A DNA stretch of 64,000 nt from Solanum dulcamara. Its lineage: Eukaryota; Streptophyta; Magnoliopsida; Solanales; Solanaceae. The notes beneath the pieces are model-generated. The model was not told the DNA's origin. It did not search any database and was given only the letters and a program-made list of their open reading frames with translations. This document shows positions 44,571 to 56,570 of this stretch, piece after piece. The stretch's first letter is position 1. Each line of letters opens with the position of its first letter. The position numbers were made by a program, and so were the translations under genes. The stretch covers positions 41,967,097 to 42,031,096 of the forward strand of contig NC_077242.1 of the NCBI RefSeq assembly GCF_947179165.1. Reading direction: 5' to 3'.

Positions 44571-46033
44571 GTTAACTCCATTTTTAGATGTTATCAATGA
44601 TCATTATATGCATGTTTTCATATGAATTGCATGATTTTGAGTTGAATTATGAATGCCTATGCATGAGGCTATTTCCAAGTTAAGATTATGAAGTTAAAGA
44701 TAATTTTCATGAATGGATTATGAGTTCAATGATCTTCAAGTAAAGTTTTTATGGTTTAAAGTTGAAATTATGATCTTATGATGAAAGCCATAATGATGAT
44801 CTAAGTTAAAGATGTTTTTATGAGTTAACCATGAGTTAAATGATTTATAAAGATAGTTTTCAATCAGTTAAAACTGAGATCATAATTTTTGAAGTTAAAG
44901 TTGAGATAGATCAGAGTTAAGATCATTGGATGTTTAAAGATGGTGATAAGGACAATTCTCACCAAAGTTATAGATTCTTATAAATCACCAAGTTAGATGA
45001 GCTATTCGTAAATATTTTAAAGATAGATTGATAGGCAGTTACTATCTTTCCCTACTATGTTATGAGTATGTTTGATAAGTTTCCATTAGGATATTGACTA
45101 AGCACCGAGAGGACTTCTAGGTGGGGTTTGGTCCAGTAACATAGTTAGTTACCCAAGGGAATTCTAGTAGCAACCTATAGTCCCAAACTACGTTGTCCAC
45201 ATAGGTTTTGCTTTATGTCCTAGCTAGTGGATCCACATAGCCTAGTTTAGTTGAGTTATATTTAGAGTATTCCCTGGCAAGGTAGCCTCCCATATTTTTA
45301 TAAAAGAGTCATCGGCCTGTCTCAAGGCAGGAGTCATTGGATTCCATGTAGTAGCTCGCATGGTCTTAGTTGTCTGTTAATGATTTTATCCCACACAATT
45401 TAAAGTTAAGCTTTAAGATATCAAGTTATGAATTTAAAAGTTGAAGTTTTATGATATGCATTGACCAAGAGTTTTTTATGTTTTAAATTGCTTTCAAGCT
45501 ATAATTATGCTCATTATGACTGGTCATGTATCCTATGGCATATTGATTATATTCTCTTACTTGTCATGCATACCTCACATACTTAGTATATCCAAATGTA
45601 CTAATGTATATTTTGCTTATATTGTCTCATAATTTAGGGACGGATGACACTCACGACTACCCCACTCGTGGATAGAGTTTCCTCTAGATTTGGAAGAAGT
45701 TGTTGAGTCCTCATTCTACCGAGGACAAAACTTTTATTCATGATACTATTTCTTAGACATTTCTTCTATTTCTAGGATGATCTAGGAGCTTGACCTAAGC
45801 CCTCATCGAAGGTTAAACTAGAGGCATGTTTAGATGATATATTGGTGTAGTCAGGTTTGGACGTTTATAGAGTTAGATTTACCTAATTCCCTTACCCTAC
45901 TTATGAATACTTCTTCTTATCTTTATATTATTCTTTACCTTATATATGCAATGAATGCTAAAATAGCTTATGATTGGGGTCCCTCGCATCCCAATCGTCA
46001 TGTTACTACTAGGCCCTAGGTTGGGTCGTGACA
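44571..46033 (+). mobile_element. Element G 5' LTR, 5'-truncated
   Basis: From CCATTTTTAGATGTTATC onward it matches 51,857-53,158 of the 3' LTR. The first roughly 890 bp of the LTR are missing, so the left end of G is lost in a deletion or rearrangement. It ends GGGTCGTGACA. Confidence 0.88.
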
Positions 46034-46037
46034 AAAT

Positions 46038-46049
46038 TTGTATCAGATC
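46038..46049 (+). other. Primer-binding site of element G
   Basis: TTGTATCAGATC has two mismatches to the initiator-tRNA-Met complement and lies 4 bp after the LTR end. Confidence 0.85.
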
Positions 46050-46249
46050 ACAAGGTTTAGATGACCCCTAGGGAGTCTAACATACTACATTAAGTAGAGT
46101 CTTGTTCATTGGTGTGAAGTGGTCCACATCCACAGATAGGAGGCTATGAAATATTTTAGGAAAGGTCTCACTTCTTTCATGATCTATATCGTGTGGTAGA
46201 GTTGTTAAGTCTTTTCTGTCTAACTCTTCTTCTATTTAATTTTCAGAAT

Positions 46250-47448
46250 ATGCCTCAACAAAGATACCCTATTAGAAAGAATGATGTTGAAGAGGAGAAA
46301 CAAGCTCTGAATGACCCTATGAATGATCAAGTTTCTAATGCCGAGTTTCGAATGGCCTTCCAAGTACTTTCTCAAGCCGTTACATCTCAAGTGAATTGTG
46401 AGATAGTTTCTCCCATGAATTCGAATGCTAGCACGATAGCAACAAGGATTCATGACTTCTTGAGGATGAATCCTTTGGAGTTTTAGGGTTCTAAGGTTAA
46501 TGAGATCCTCAAGAGTTTATTGATGGTTTCCATAAAATTGTTGAGATCATAGGGATTAGCCCAGTTGAAGAGGCAAATTTAGCTACGTACCAATTGGGGG
46601 GTGTTGCACAAATTTGGTTTGATCAATAGAAAAGTTAGAAGCCTAGAGAGGCATAGCCCGTGACTTGGGATGAGTTTAAAGGGGTGTTTCTTGATTGCTT
46701 CTTCCCACTAAATTTGAGGGAGGCTAAGGTGCAAGAGTTCATTAACCTCAAGAAATGTGGTATGAGTGTGAGGGAGTATGCCCTTAAGTTTTCTCAATTG
46801 TCAAAATATTCTCCATTCATGGTCGCCAACTCAAGAGCTCATACGAGCAAGTTTGTATCGGGTGCGTCGGATATGGTTGCAACAGAGTGCAAAATGTCTA
46901 TGTTAATTCGAGAGATGGGTATATCTAGACTCATGACCTATGCGGAGCAAGTAGAAAGTGAAAAATTAAAATTAAAGAATAGGAAGTCTAATAGACCAAG
47001 GACCAATAATAGTGAATTCTCTCATGCTAAGTTCGGAAGTGGTGGACGTTCTCAATTTAGCCAAAGGCACTCTGGACAAGGGTTTTCTAATGCTACTACT
47101 CCAAGGTTTGACAAAGATAGGGTGCCCAACCCTAAACCTCAAGGAGGTGCTCCCATTGGCCAAGCTACTCCCACATACAAGAAGTGTGGTAGGAACCACA
47201 ATAGTAAATTCCTAGCCGGGTCAAATATGTGCTACCGGTGGGTAAGCCGAGTCATCATGATAAGAAATGTAAGGGTAAAGAGGTTCCTCCCCAAGGAAAA
47301 GTTGCCGAAGGTGTCCAAGTGCAACCAAAGGGTGGTCAACGCAATAATAAGTTCTATGCTCTCTGTGGTAGGTAAGAGGTGGAGGAGACGCCCGATGTTG
47401 TTATCGCTATGTTACGAGTCTTTCACTACGATGTTTATGCTTTTTTAG
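46250..47448 (+). pseudogene. gag of element G, broken
   Basis: It starts MPQQRYPIRKNDVEEE just after the sequence TTTTCAGAAT. The capsid-like core is readable in order: VSNAEFRMAFQVLSQAV, IHDFLRMNPLEF (then a stop), a segment like EEANLATYQLGGVAQIWFDQ (then TAG), then a long frame with TWDEFKGVFLDCFFPLNLRE, SVREYALKFSQLSKYSPF and RLMTYAEQVE. The zinc-knuckle region begins YKKCGRNHNSKFLAG, with its first Cys lost, and the CxxC part is frame-shifted. The order and spacing are those of chromovirus gag (Retrotrans_gag). It is not functional as it stands. Confidence 0.9.
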
Positions 47449-47760
47449 ATGTAGGTGCAAATTTATCATTTTTTTCCACTTATATGGCCATTAGATTTGA
47501 TGTTAGTCCTAAGACATTGTTATAGCCTTTCTCCATTTATACTTTAGTAGGTGAGGTAGTGTGGTTAAATGAGTCTATAGAGGTTGTCCAATTATGGTTT
47601 TCCATGAAGTTACCTTATGTGATCTAGTTGAGCTTGAGATGACCGATTTTGATATTATTCTTGGAATGGATTGGCTATATGCATGTAATGCTTCTATTGA
47701 TTGTAGAACCCGAGTGGTTAAGTTTCAATTCCCAAATGATTAAGTCCTAGAATGGAAGGG
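47380..47760 (+). pseudogene. Aspartic protease of element G, broken
   Basis: In shifting frames: DVVIAML, FHYDVYAFLDVGANLSFF (the active-site motif D-[SP]-G-A read here as DVGA), IRFDVSPKTL, then EMTDFDIILGMDWLYACNA. These match the pepsin-like protease between gag and RT of this family. Stops separate the pieces, and the loop between the two halves is shifted. Confidence 0.8.
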
Positions 47761-47770
47761 AAGTAACTTC

Positions 47771-48850
47771 GTGTTTAAGGGTCAATTAATTTCGTTCCTC
47801 AAGGCTCGAAAGATGATTTCCAAGGGTTGTATTTATCATCTTGTGAGGTTTAGGGATGAGAACTCTGAATACCCTATCTTAGTGTCAGTCCCTATTGTAA
47901 ATGAGTTTATGTATGTGTTTCCCGAAGAATTACCCGGTGTCCCTCCCAAAAGGGAGATTGAATTTTGTATAGACCTTCTTCCGTATACTCAACCTATTTC
48001 TATTCCTCCTTACTGGATGGCTCTGGTGGAATTAAAGGAGTTGAAGGATCAATTAAAGGACTTATTAGACAAAGGGTTTATTAGGCCAAGTATTTCTCCA
48101 TAGGTGCTCCCGTATTATTTGTTAGAAAGAAGGATGGTTCACTACGTATATGAATTGATTACCGACAATTGAATAAGGTAACCATCAAGAATAAGTAACC
48201 AATTCCAAGAATAGATTACTTATTTGATCAATTGCAAAGAGAAAGTTACTTTTCCAAAATAGATCTTCGTTTCGGTTATCACCAATTGAGGGTGAGGGAG
48301 TGTGAAATTCCCAAAATATCTTTTCAAACAAAGTTTGGTTATTATGAGTTTCTAGTCATGTCATTTGGTTTGATCAATGCTCATGCAGCTTTTATGGACT
48401 TAATGAATAGGGTGTTTGAGCTATACCTAGATATGTTTGTGATTGCACTCATTGATGACATTTTGGTTTACTTTCAAAATGAGGAAGAGCATGCAAATTA
48501 CTTGAGGATCGTATTACAAACTCTATGAGACAAACAGTTATTTGCAAAGTTAAACAAATGTGAGTTTTGGTTAAGGAAGGTGGCTTTCCTTGGTCACATT
48601 GTATCCGGTGAAGGGATTATGGTTGATCGCAAGAAAACCATAATGTTCAAAAATTAGCCTAGACCATTATCTCTTTTGGATATTAAGAGTTTATTGGGCT
48701 TAGCTGGATACTATAGGAGATTTATGGAAGGATTTTTATCGATCTCATCACCTTTGACCAAGTTGACTCAAAAGAAGGTAAAGTATCATCTCACTACCGC
48801 TTCTATCTTGACCTTGCCGGAAGGTTCCGATGGTTTTGTGGTATATTTTG
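47771..48850 (+). pseudogene. Reverse transcriptase of element G, broken
   Basis: The linker and fingers read [16 protein letters not shown], then [16 protein letters not shown]. After a one-base loss at about 48,101 the frame gives VRKKDGSLRI, stop (TGA 48,151), IDYRQLNKVTIKNK, stop (TAA 48,196). The palm follows: [13 protein letters not shown] holds the first catalytic Asp (48,262), and ALIDDILVY holds the catalytic DD pair (48,454-48,459). The thumb reads [19 protein letters not shown], with a TAG at 48,655 where relatives have Trp. About 20 residues are missing between KVKYHL and TTASILTLPEG. The catalytic residues are intact but the frame is not. Confidence 0.92.
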
Positions 48851-49180
48851 ATCTTTAAGGGTTGGTCTTGGTTGTGTATTGATGCAACATGGTAAGTTAA
48901 TAGCCTGTGCTTCTAGGCAACTTAAGGTGCATGAACGAAACTATCTAACCCATGACCTTGAACTACCAGTGGTTGTATTTGCCTTGAAGATTTAGAGGCA
49001 CTATCTTTATGGCATCCATATGGATGTGTTCACCGACCACAAGAGTCTACAATATGTGTTTAAGCAAAAAGATTTGAACCTAAGACAAAGAAGATGGCTT
49101 GAGTTATTGAAGGATTATGATATAAGAGTGTTGTATCATCTGGATAAGGCAAATGTGGTTATCGATGCACTAAGTAGATT
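48850..49180 (+). pseudogene. RNase H of element G, broken
   Basis: After GFVVYFDL, which corresponds to the first conserved Asp region, the frame shifts. Then come [34 protein letters not shown] with TAG at 48,993 for Trp, and [20 protein letters not shown], where TDHKSL carries another conserved acidic residue. The domain ends near [15 protein letters not shown]. Confidence 0.88.
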
Positions 49181-50300
49181 GTCCATGAGTAGTATGGAAC
49201 ATGTTGAAGAAGATAAGAAAGAATTGGTTAATGATGTTCATATATTGGCACATTTAGGTATGTTTGTGGTCAATTCCAATGACGGAGGTGTTCTTATTTG
49301 TAATGGTTCAGAATTATCTCTTGTAGCAGATGTTAAGGCCAAGAAAGACCAAGATCTAATGTTGGTCGAGTTAAAGAAGTCAATTACCAAAAAATTCATT
49401 GAGGCTTTCTCTCTAGGGGGAGATAGTGCACTACATTACCAAGGTCATTTGTGTGTACCTAATATTGATGGGTTAAGAGAGTTGATATTTAATTAGACCC
49501 ATAGTTCCCAATACTCGATTCATCCGGGTTCCACCAAGATGTATCATGACTTGACAGAAGTGTATTGGTGGAATGGCATGACGAAGGACATAACAGAGTT
49601 TGTAGCTAGGTGTCCAAATTGCCAATAAGTTAAAGTTGAGCATCAAAGACCGGAAGGTCTAGCCTAAGACATTGAGATTTCTACTTGAAAATGGGAAGAT
49701 GTGAATATGGATTTTGTAATAGGTTTTCCCCGTACTAAGAAGCAATATGATTCTATTTGGGTTGTTATAGATTGGATGACCAAGTCGGCTCATTTTCTAC
49801 CAATTAAGACTTCTTATAGTGCAGAAGTTTATGTTGTGTTGTATGTTTGAGAGTTGGTAAGAATTCATGGTGTACCTTTGTCCATCATATCGGATTGAGG
49901 TACATTATTCATTTCACACTTTTGGAAGTCATTTTAAAAGGGTCTCGGTACAAAGGTTAAGTTAAGTACCACTTTTCAAAAAGAGTGATCCAAACTTTAG
50001 AGGATATGTTAAGGGCATGTGTTATTGATTTTATAGGAAGTTTGGGTGAACATTTTCCATTGATGGAGTTTTCCTATAATAATAGTTATCACTCTAGCAT
50101 CTAAATGTCTCCTTTCGAAAAATTGTATGGGAAGAGATATAAATCCCCGGTGGGATGGTTTGAAGTGGGAGAGATGGCTTTGATTGCTCCAAATTTGGTT
50201 ATCGATTCTATGGAAAAGGTAAGACTCATAAAAGAGAGATTGAAGATGCCTCAAAGTCTTCAAAAGTTCTATTCCGATGTGTGGAAATGAGAGCTTGAAT
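49180..50300 (+). pseudogene. Integrase of element G, broken
   Basis: The HHCC zinc-binding region reads YSIHPGSTKMYHDL...ARCPNCQ with TAA at 49,626. The core gives VNMDFVIGFP (first catalytic Asp), WMTKSAHFLPIKT, HGVPLSIISD (second catalytic Asp), then TGA at 49,896. Past this the frame is poor, and the HPQTDGQ region with the catalytic Glu looks lost near 49,970-49,990. It recovers at [13 protein letters not shown] (about 50,068) and MSPFEKLYGKRYKSPVGW. Confidence 0.88.
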
Positions 50301-50323
50301 TTGAGCTGGATGATTGGATCTAG

Positions 50324-50737
50324 TTGAAAGTTTCACCCATGAAGGGTGTGATGCATTTCGGCAAGAAAGGGAAGTTGAGTCCTAGATACGTAGGACCTTA
50401 CAATATATTGAGACGTGTTGGCAAGGAGGCTTATGAGTTAAATTTGCCACTTGAATTATCTATGGTTCACTCGGTGTTTCATATGTCAATGTTGAGGAAG
50501 TTCGTGGGTGATCCAAGTTCTATTATGCCACTGAAATATTTAAGTGTTAAGGAGGATTTGACTTATGAAGAGGTTTCGATGGAAATTTTTGACCGGCAAG
50601 TCAAGAAGTTAAGGAACAAAGAGGTTGTGTCCATCAAAGTGTTATGGAGGAATCAACAAGTAGAAAGTGCTACTTGGGAGGCAGAGGCGTATAAGATGAA
50701 ATACTACCCGTACCTCTTCTCCTCTACTAAAGTCTAA
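50324..50737 (+). pseudogene. Integrase GPY/F module and chromodomain of element G
   Basis: An uninterrupted 137-residue frame. Residues about 1-60 hold the DNA-binding module (KGKLSPRYVGPYNILRRVG, then ELSMVHSVFHMSMLRKFVG). Residues about 85-130 hold the chromodomain (YEEVSMEIFDRQVKKL, KVLWRNQQVESATWEAEAYK, YYPYLF). The tail places G in the chromodomain-bearing Del/Tekay-like group. It is open only because its upstream frame has been broken. Confidence 0.92.
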
Positions 50738-50957
50738 AGTAGTAAGTTTTTATATCCAAGTTAGTTAAATTCCTCCTATGTCATTCATATGCATGCATGT
50801 TCATGAAAAAGTTGATTTCAAAATTTTGATTTTATGTTAAGTTGAAGTTTTCACATTCAATACATTTTAAGATGTCCTCATGTTCATGTTGGGTTGCTAG
50901 TCCTCTTTCCGTGTCCTTCCTATTATAAGATAATCTCATTCGAGGATGAATGTTTCC

Positions 50958-50968
50958 AAAGGAGATAT
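50958..50968 (+). other. Polypurine tract of element G
   Basis: AAAGGAGATAT follows CATTCGAGGATGAATGTTTCC and precedes TGTAAGACCCC. It is less G-rich than the tract shared by A-E. Confidence 0.8.
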
Positions 50969-53158
50969 TGTAAGACCCCATAAGTTGAAAAGTTGGAACC
51001 AAGGATGAAAGTCTTAAAACTTCGAACCTATCCTTATGAAAGAGTCTCTCTATGGCTCATATGGTTGGGTCATAGAGTAACCCTTCGAACAAAAGTTAAA
51101 GTTTCCTCGTGAGAGGTTCTACGACCTTATAGGCGAGGTGTTCCCAAGAAGATGGGTCATAGAAACACCTCGTCAACCAGAGTTCAGTGGCTTTGTTCAA
51201 ACTTTCCCTAAGGCTAGGATGATGACGTGACAAAATGGCTCATATAAGGAATGACGGATCGTAAGAATCACCCATCCTAAAACTTCAGAGACTGGTGTAT
51301 TTGTAGGTTTTTAGACCTGCAGGACGAGTCCAAAGAATGAGTTATTTCCTTGATGATGGGTCATAAACACGAGTCGTTCCTAAACTTCAGAGACTATGTT
51401 TTTAGGCTTTTTCTCAGGCCTAAAGGACGGGTCGTTTGGACGACTCATCATTACATCGACGACAAATAGAAGGGTGTCTGTAGGGTCAATTTTTTAGATT
51501 TAATGAAGTGCAATTGTGTCTTTTCCAAAGTTTGGTTCAATGAACCTAGACACTATTATGGCCAAGTTCAAAGTCTATAAATACACTTTTCTTCAAAATC
51601 CCCTCCTATTATATTCATTCTCTCAAAATTTCTAAGGAAAAAACTTAGAAGGGCTCTCAAGGTTTCTTTGCTAATTATAGCTAGAGTTACCATACTTATT
51701 CAAGGTTCTTCTTCAATTCCTAGTGAATTCAAGCAATGTGGGGATTGATTCATGGGTTCCTTTCACCCATAAAGTCTCAAGATTTTCTCAAAGTTTCTTG
51801 CAATTTCAATTAATTATGAACTCTAATTTTGATGAATTGTATTGGGCTGGTTTAATTCTATTTTTAGATGTTATCAATGATCATTATATGCATGTTTTTG
51901 TATGAATTGCATGATTTTGAGTTGAATTATGAATTCCCATGCATGAGGCTATTTCAAAGCTATGATTATGAAGTTAAAGATAATTTTCATGAATGAATTA
52001 TGATTTCAATGATCTTCAAGTAAAGTTTTCGTGGTTTAAAGTTGAAATTATGATCTTATGATGAAATTCATAATGATGATCAAAGTTAAAGATGGTTTTA
52101 TGAGTTAACCATGAGTTAAATGGTTTATAAAGATAGTTTTCAATAAGTTACAACTAAGATCATGATTTGTGAAGTTAAAGTTGAGATAACGATCAAAGTT
52201 AAGATCATTGGATGTTTAAAGATAGTGATAAGGACAATTCTCACCAATGTTATAGATTCTTATGAATCACCAAGTTAGATGAGCTATTCCTAAATATTTT
52301 AAACATGGATTGATAGACAATTACTATATTTCTCTATAATGTTAAAAGTATGTTTGATAAGTTTCCATTGGGATATTGACTAAGCACCTAGAGGAATTCT
52401 AGGTTAGGTTCAATCCTGTAACATAGTTAGTTACCCAAGGGTATCCTAGTAGCAACCTAATGTTGCAAACTACATTGCCCACGTAGATTGCCTTTATAGC
52501 CTAGATAGTGGATCCACATAGCCCAATTCAGTTGTGTTATCCTAGGAGTATGCCCTGGAAAGGTAGCCTCCCCTGTTTCAATGCCTGTCATCGGCTTTTC
52601 TCAAGGAAGGAGTCATTGGATTCTATATAGTAGCTCGTATGGTCTTAGTTATCGGTTAACGGTCTTATTACATATAAGTTCAAGTTAAGCTTTAAGATAT
52701 CAAGTTATGAGTTTGAAAGTTGAAGTTTTATGATATTTTTCCTATATTGTCTCATAATGTAGGGACGGACGACACTCACGAATACCCCACTCCTGGCTAG
52801 AGTTTCCTCTAGATTTTGAAGAAGTTGGTGAGTCCTTATTTTACTGAGGATAATACTTTTATTCATGTTACTATTGTTTAGATATTTCTTCTATTGCTAG
52901 AGTGAGCTAGGAGCTTGTTCTAAGCCCTGTTCGAAGATTAAACTAGAGGCATGCTTAGGCGATGTATTGGTGTAGTCTAGTTTGGATGATTATCAAGTCG
53001 GATTTCCCTAAGTCCCTTACCCCACTTATGATTACTTTAACTTATCTTTATATTATTCTTTACCTTATGTATGCAATGAATGCTAACATGGCTTATGGTT
53101 GGGACCCCTCACATCCCGATCTTCGTATTACGACTAGGCCCTAGGTCGAGTCGTGACA
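50969..53158 (+). mobile_element. Element G 3' LTR (2.19 kb)
   Basis: It runs from TGTAAGACCCC to GAGTCGTGACA. Its second part matches the truncated 5' LTR at about 90% by eye. A candidate promoter is near 51,578 (CTATAAATAC). The stretch 51,190-51,470 contains repeated GACGGGTCGT/GGCTTTTTAGACC-like segments. There are no genes. Confidence 0.92.
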
Positions 53159-53162
53159 CAAT

Positions 53163-53345
53163 ATGTCCTATTTTAGGGTGGATATACCCAATAATCCTAT
53201 TAGAGGGTGAAAAAAAAACCGTTATATCCTATTAGAGGGTGGACGAACCCGTTATATTCTATTAGAGGGTGGATAAACTATGTCCTATTTTAGGGTGAAC
53301 AAACCGATATGTCTTATTTTAGGGTAGACTAACCCAATATATGGT
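53163..53345. repeat. Six-unit repeat of about 30 bp
   Basis: TCCTATT(A/T)(G/T)AGGGTGGA-like units start at 53,166, 53,195, 53,227, 53,257, 53,283 and 53,312, spaced 26-32 bp. They begin directly after the end of G. Confidence 0.88.
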
Positions 53346-54222
53346 GCAAACTTACAAATATGAATTTTGGTGCAATGCATTGAGATTGGTGAGATTTGTT
53401 TACAGTAGTGAACATTGATAATCTAATATGAAGCGCACGTTGCATTGCCTTTGCAATATTTAATATCCAAGGTGCAATGCCTTTTGTATTAGCAAAAATT
53501 AATGGTGCTGCATTAGGGCATATGATGCCCATAATTTAGAATTTTCAACTTTGGTGGAAATTTATTGACTATAAAATCCTAAGCTCAAAGAAAAATTATG
53601 ATATTCAAATTTAATTCTTGTTGATTTGCATCATCAAAACTTGCAAATTCTGACTTGATGTTGAGCTTTGTGGTGTTATCGTTCAAGAACTACTACAAAT
53701 AAGCATTTGCATTGCTCAAAGCAAACTTGACAGAATAAAATAAAATGGTTGCCTTGTATTGAACCATGAAGCTTTGGTTTTGAATTTGCATTTCTTATTA
53801 CTATGGCATTGAAGTAATTTGATGGCGTGAATATGGCTAGTAATCACAACTTCTGTCTTTTTGAAGAATTATAGGACCTCTACAAAGTTGTCTCAGTCTT
53901 ACTCTTGAGAAAAATAAAAAAAATATTTTATTGAGACCGAACACAACATGGGTGCCTACGTATCCCGCTGCTAATAGGAATCAGGTCATACGTAGTTCAT
54001 TACAAAAGTCTAAAAAGAATTGTAAAAAAATAGATATTTCTTAAAGAGGGGCAACAGAGAATGATATTGTCATTCTGCAAAAATAATGTCATTGCTGACT
54101 TCTTGACTTGTTGCGCGCTTTTTCTTTAAATACATTTGTGCCAATTTTGATGGATCACCTTTAACAATAATTGTGTTTGTATTTGTGATATTATTAATGT
54201 TAGTTGAAGGCACTAGTTGAAA
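53346..54222 (-). other. Non-coding tail of TAT-like unit 1
   Basis: There is no supported gene. The block at about 53,880-54,010 (GAGACCGAACACAAC, GCCTACGTATCC, AGGAATCAGGTCATACGTAG on the + strand) matches 56,040-56,180 behind gag unit 2. I recall this block as characteristic of TAT/Ogre-type elements in Solanaceae. Confidence 0.55.
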
Positions 54223-55706
54223 CTATATCTTTCCACTTTTAATCATGCTTTGAATCTTGAATTTCAGTGCAGGACAATCTTCAGTGTCATGTCCCCGAAT
54301 ATCTGAATGGTAAGCACAACTCTTGGATGGATCAAAATTTTGTGGCATGTGCTCACGAATAAAATATTTTCTTGATTGCAAAAGTCCATTTTCTCTTAAT
54401 ATCTCAAATATATTTGCGTATGGCTCATCCAGAGGAGTGAAGAAAAATGATTTCATCCTCTTTTGTTATTGCGATCTAGGTTGTGCTTTTGAAACTGTTA
54501 TTGGCAAAGGGCCTGGAAACACACATTGCAAAAGCTGGAAGTGCCATCAGACTACAAAAATTGATGACTTTGATGGTACCGCGATTGGTGCATAGTCATG
54601 AAAGTTGAGTTATTTTCTCTTCTTTTGCTTTGCGACTTTTCTGGTATCTTTGATTGGAAAGTTTGGTGGACAACTTGTGCTGCTGAGTTGTCTACAATTC
54701 TTCCTCCTTGAATACCACTTTCTAACTCTTTACCAATACGAATCAAGTCATAGAAATTGCATGCATAAGTTCTAAGCAAATTTTCATAAGATAGCCCTTC
54801 TTGGACATGAATGAAGGTTGAAATCAATTCCCTTTCAGATAGTGGAGGATACATTTTTGAAGCTTCTAACCTCCATCGTATGGCATATTCTTGAAAAGAA
54901 TCATGCGGTATTTTTTTTACCTTGAGCAAATCAGTTATATGTAGATTATCTCCATTGTTGAATGCATACTGCTATACAAAGTCACGAGCCATATCTTCCC
55001 AAGTATGGCATTTGCTAAAATCATGATTAGTGTACCAAGAAAGTGCCAATCTAGATAAACATTGAATGAATTAGGTAGCATGTACAATTCCAATCAATCT
55101 GCTGCAGTAGTCCTTTAAGTGAGCGATGGGATTTTTTTGTTTCCATTGAAAGTATTAAACTTAGGTAGGGTGTACCCTAGCGGAAGTTCACCATTTTGGT
55201 GCACACACAAGTTTTCATACATCAAACTCCGTTCATTTCTTGAGAGAAACTCTTCATCAAGATCTTTTCTCAAATTGTAGAGCTCTTTTTTCAAATCTTC
55301 ATGGAATGAATATCCTTCTCACGTTAGAATATAGGCCAGTTGCCAGTTGATTCTGCTTATTTTCTTTTATAGGAAACATACTGGCGAGAAGATGGATTTT
55401 TGGCATTACAGTAACTTGAAAATTATTGGGATTGATAGTGTATATGGATGGCATTTGCGGAGAGATTGTATCTACATGGGAGAGAAGTATGGTGAAACAA
55501 ATATTCTTAGTTAAACTAGAAGTTTTAGTAGTGGTAGGAAGAAGGCTAAAATTAGCTTCCAGTTTGACCAATTTGCTTATTCGTACCATATTCTTCTCAC
55601 AATCATTATTTTGTGCTTGCACTAATCCCATGACGGTGTTGAATACTTCAAATTTGTCCATCATTATAGTTTCATCCTTAAAGCATATTTGCAACCAAGA
55701 CAATGT
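54223..55706 (-). pseudogene. TAT/Ogre-type gag unit 1
   Basis: On the minus strand, in order: MSWLQICFKDETIMMDKFEV (55,703 downward), a shifted middle with RNERSLMYENLCVHQNGELP and LGYTLPKFN, then MLKVKKIPHDSFQEYAIRWR and ERELISTFIHVQEGLSYENL (54,929 downward). The C-terminal part reads FTPLDEPYANIFEIL and CAYHSDIRGHDTEDCPALK (54,456 downward), a CxxH-type zinc-finger variant typical of this gag lineage. Stops and shifts separate the pieces. No pol follows; the conserved tail block comes instead. The clade call is from memory of these motifs. Confidence 0.82.
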
Positions 55707-56570
55707 TTAATGCTAAGCAACCTCTAAAGCAAAAAATAAAACTATAAACACAAAATAAAGTGTAAGTGAATGGGAATATATACATATGAAATAAATATAA
55801 AAAGTAATAAAATAATCTTTTGCAGTTTTGTATAATGAGAGCTCTAGTTTAGGGGAGATGATGTAATTCTAGAATGAGTAGACGAGAGTGACATATTTTC
55901 TAGTAGGCTCTAATACTGGAAATGTAAGGAAAATATATTTTATTTGGAGTGGAATAATTAGATGGACAGGTTGCCTCATGTCGAACACCAAATCTTGACT
56001 TCGACTTGATCCTGTTAACTCTGGCGTATTCCCAAAATTATCTTGATTGCATGGCAAAATTTTGTCCCAGCTTCAGTCTCTTCTTTGAGGGAATAATAAA
56101 ATTTAATAATAATGGGACCGAGCCTTATATAGGCTGCCTACGTATCCACTAAGGAAATCAGGTCAACGTAGTTTGCCTTACATATAAAGAAATTTAAAAC
56201 ATACATATGGTTGATCATTTAAGTTCCCAAAAATACATAATTGTCACCAAAAAAATGCTACATAAAAACTTACTTTCCTACCCCATGCTTCTTAAAAATT
56301 ATCTTTCACAAAAGACATCTGCTCGTATGCCTGAATGAAGCCATTATTAGTACTTTGTTCGGTTATTTCATAAGTGTGTATAGTAGATACATGAACGGGT
56401 AAATTTGATGCAGTAAATCTTGATCCAACAGTTGCTTGACTATGAGGAGAAACTTGACTGATAAATTGTGGATAAATTGCTCGATTGTGACTTGACGCCA
56501 GCATGACCAGTGAAAGTTGATGCCAAACAAATTTAGGGAGAGCTACTTGTCCTTTGAATGAGGAATATCA
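55707..56570 (-). other. Spacer with conserved tail block of TAT-like unit 2
   Basis: AT-rich spacer at 55,710-55,860. The part 56,040-56,190 carries TTTTGTCCCAGCTTCAG, GGGACCGAGCC, GCCTACGTATCC and AGGAAATCAGGTCAACGTAG, matching the block behind unit 1. The minus-strand frame 56,292-56,504 continues the low-complexity gag tail of unit 2 but is not recognisable on its own. Confidence 0.55.

Noticed and set aside
46972..47199. Minus-strand 75-codon frame
   Set aside because: It is a shadow of the gag frame of G.
55426..55710. 94-codon + strand frame
   Set aside because: It is opposite the TAT-like gag unit 1, whose minus-strand motifs are clear.
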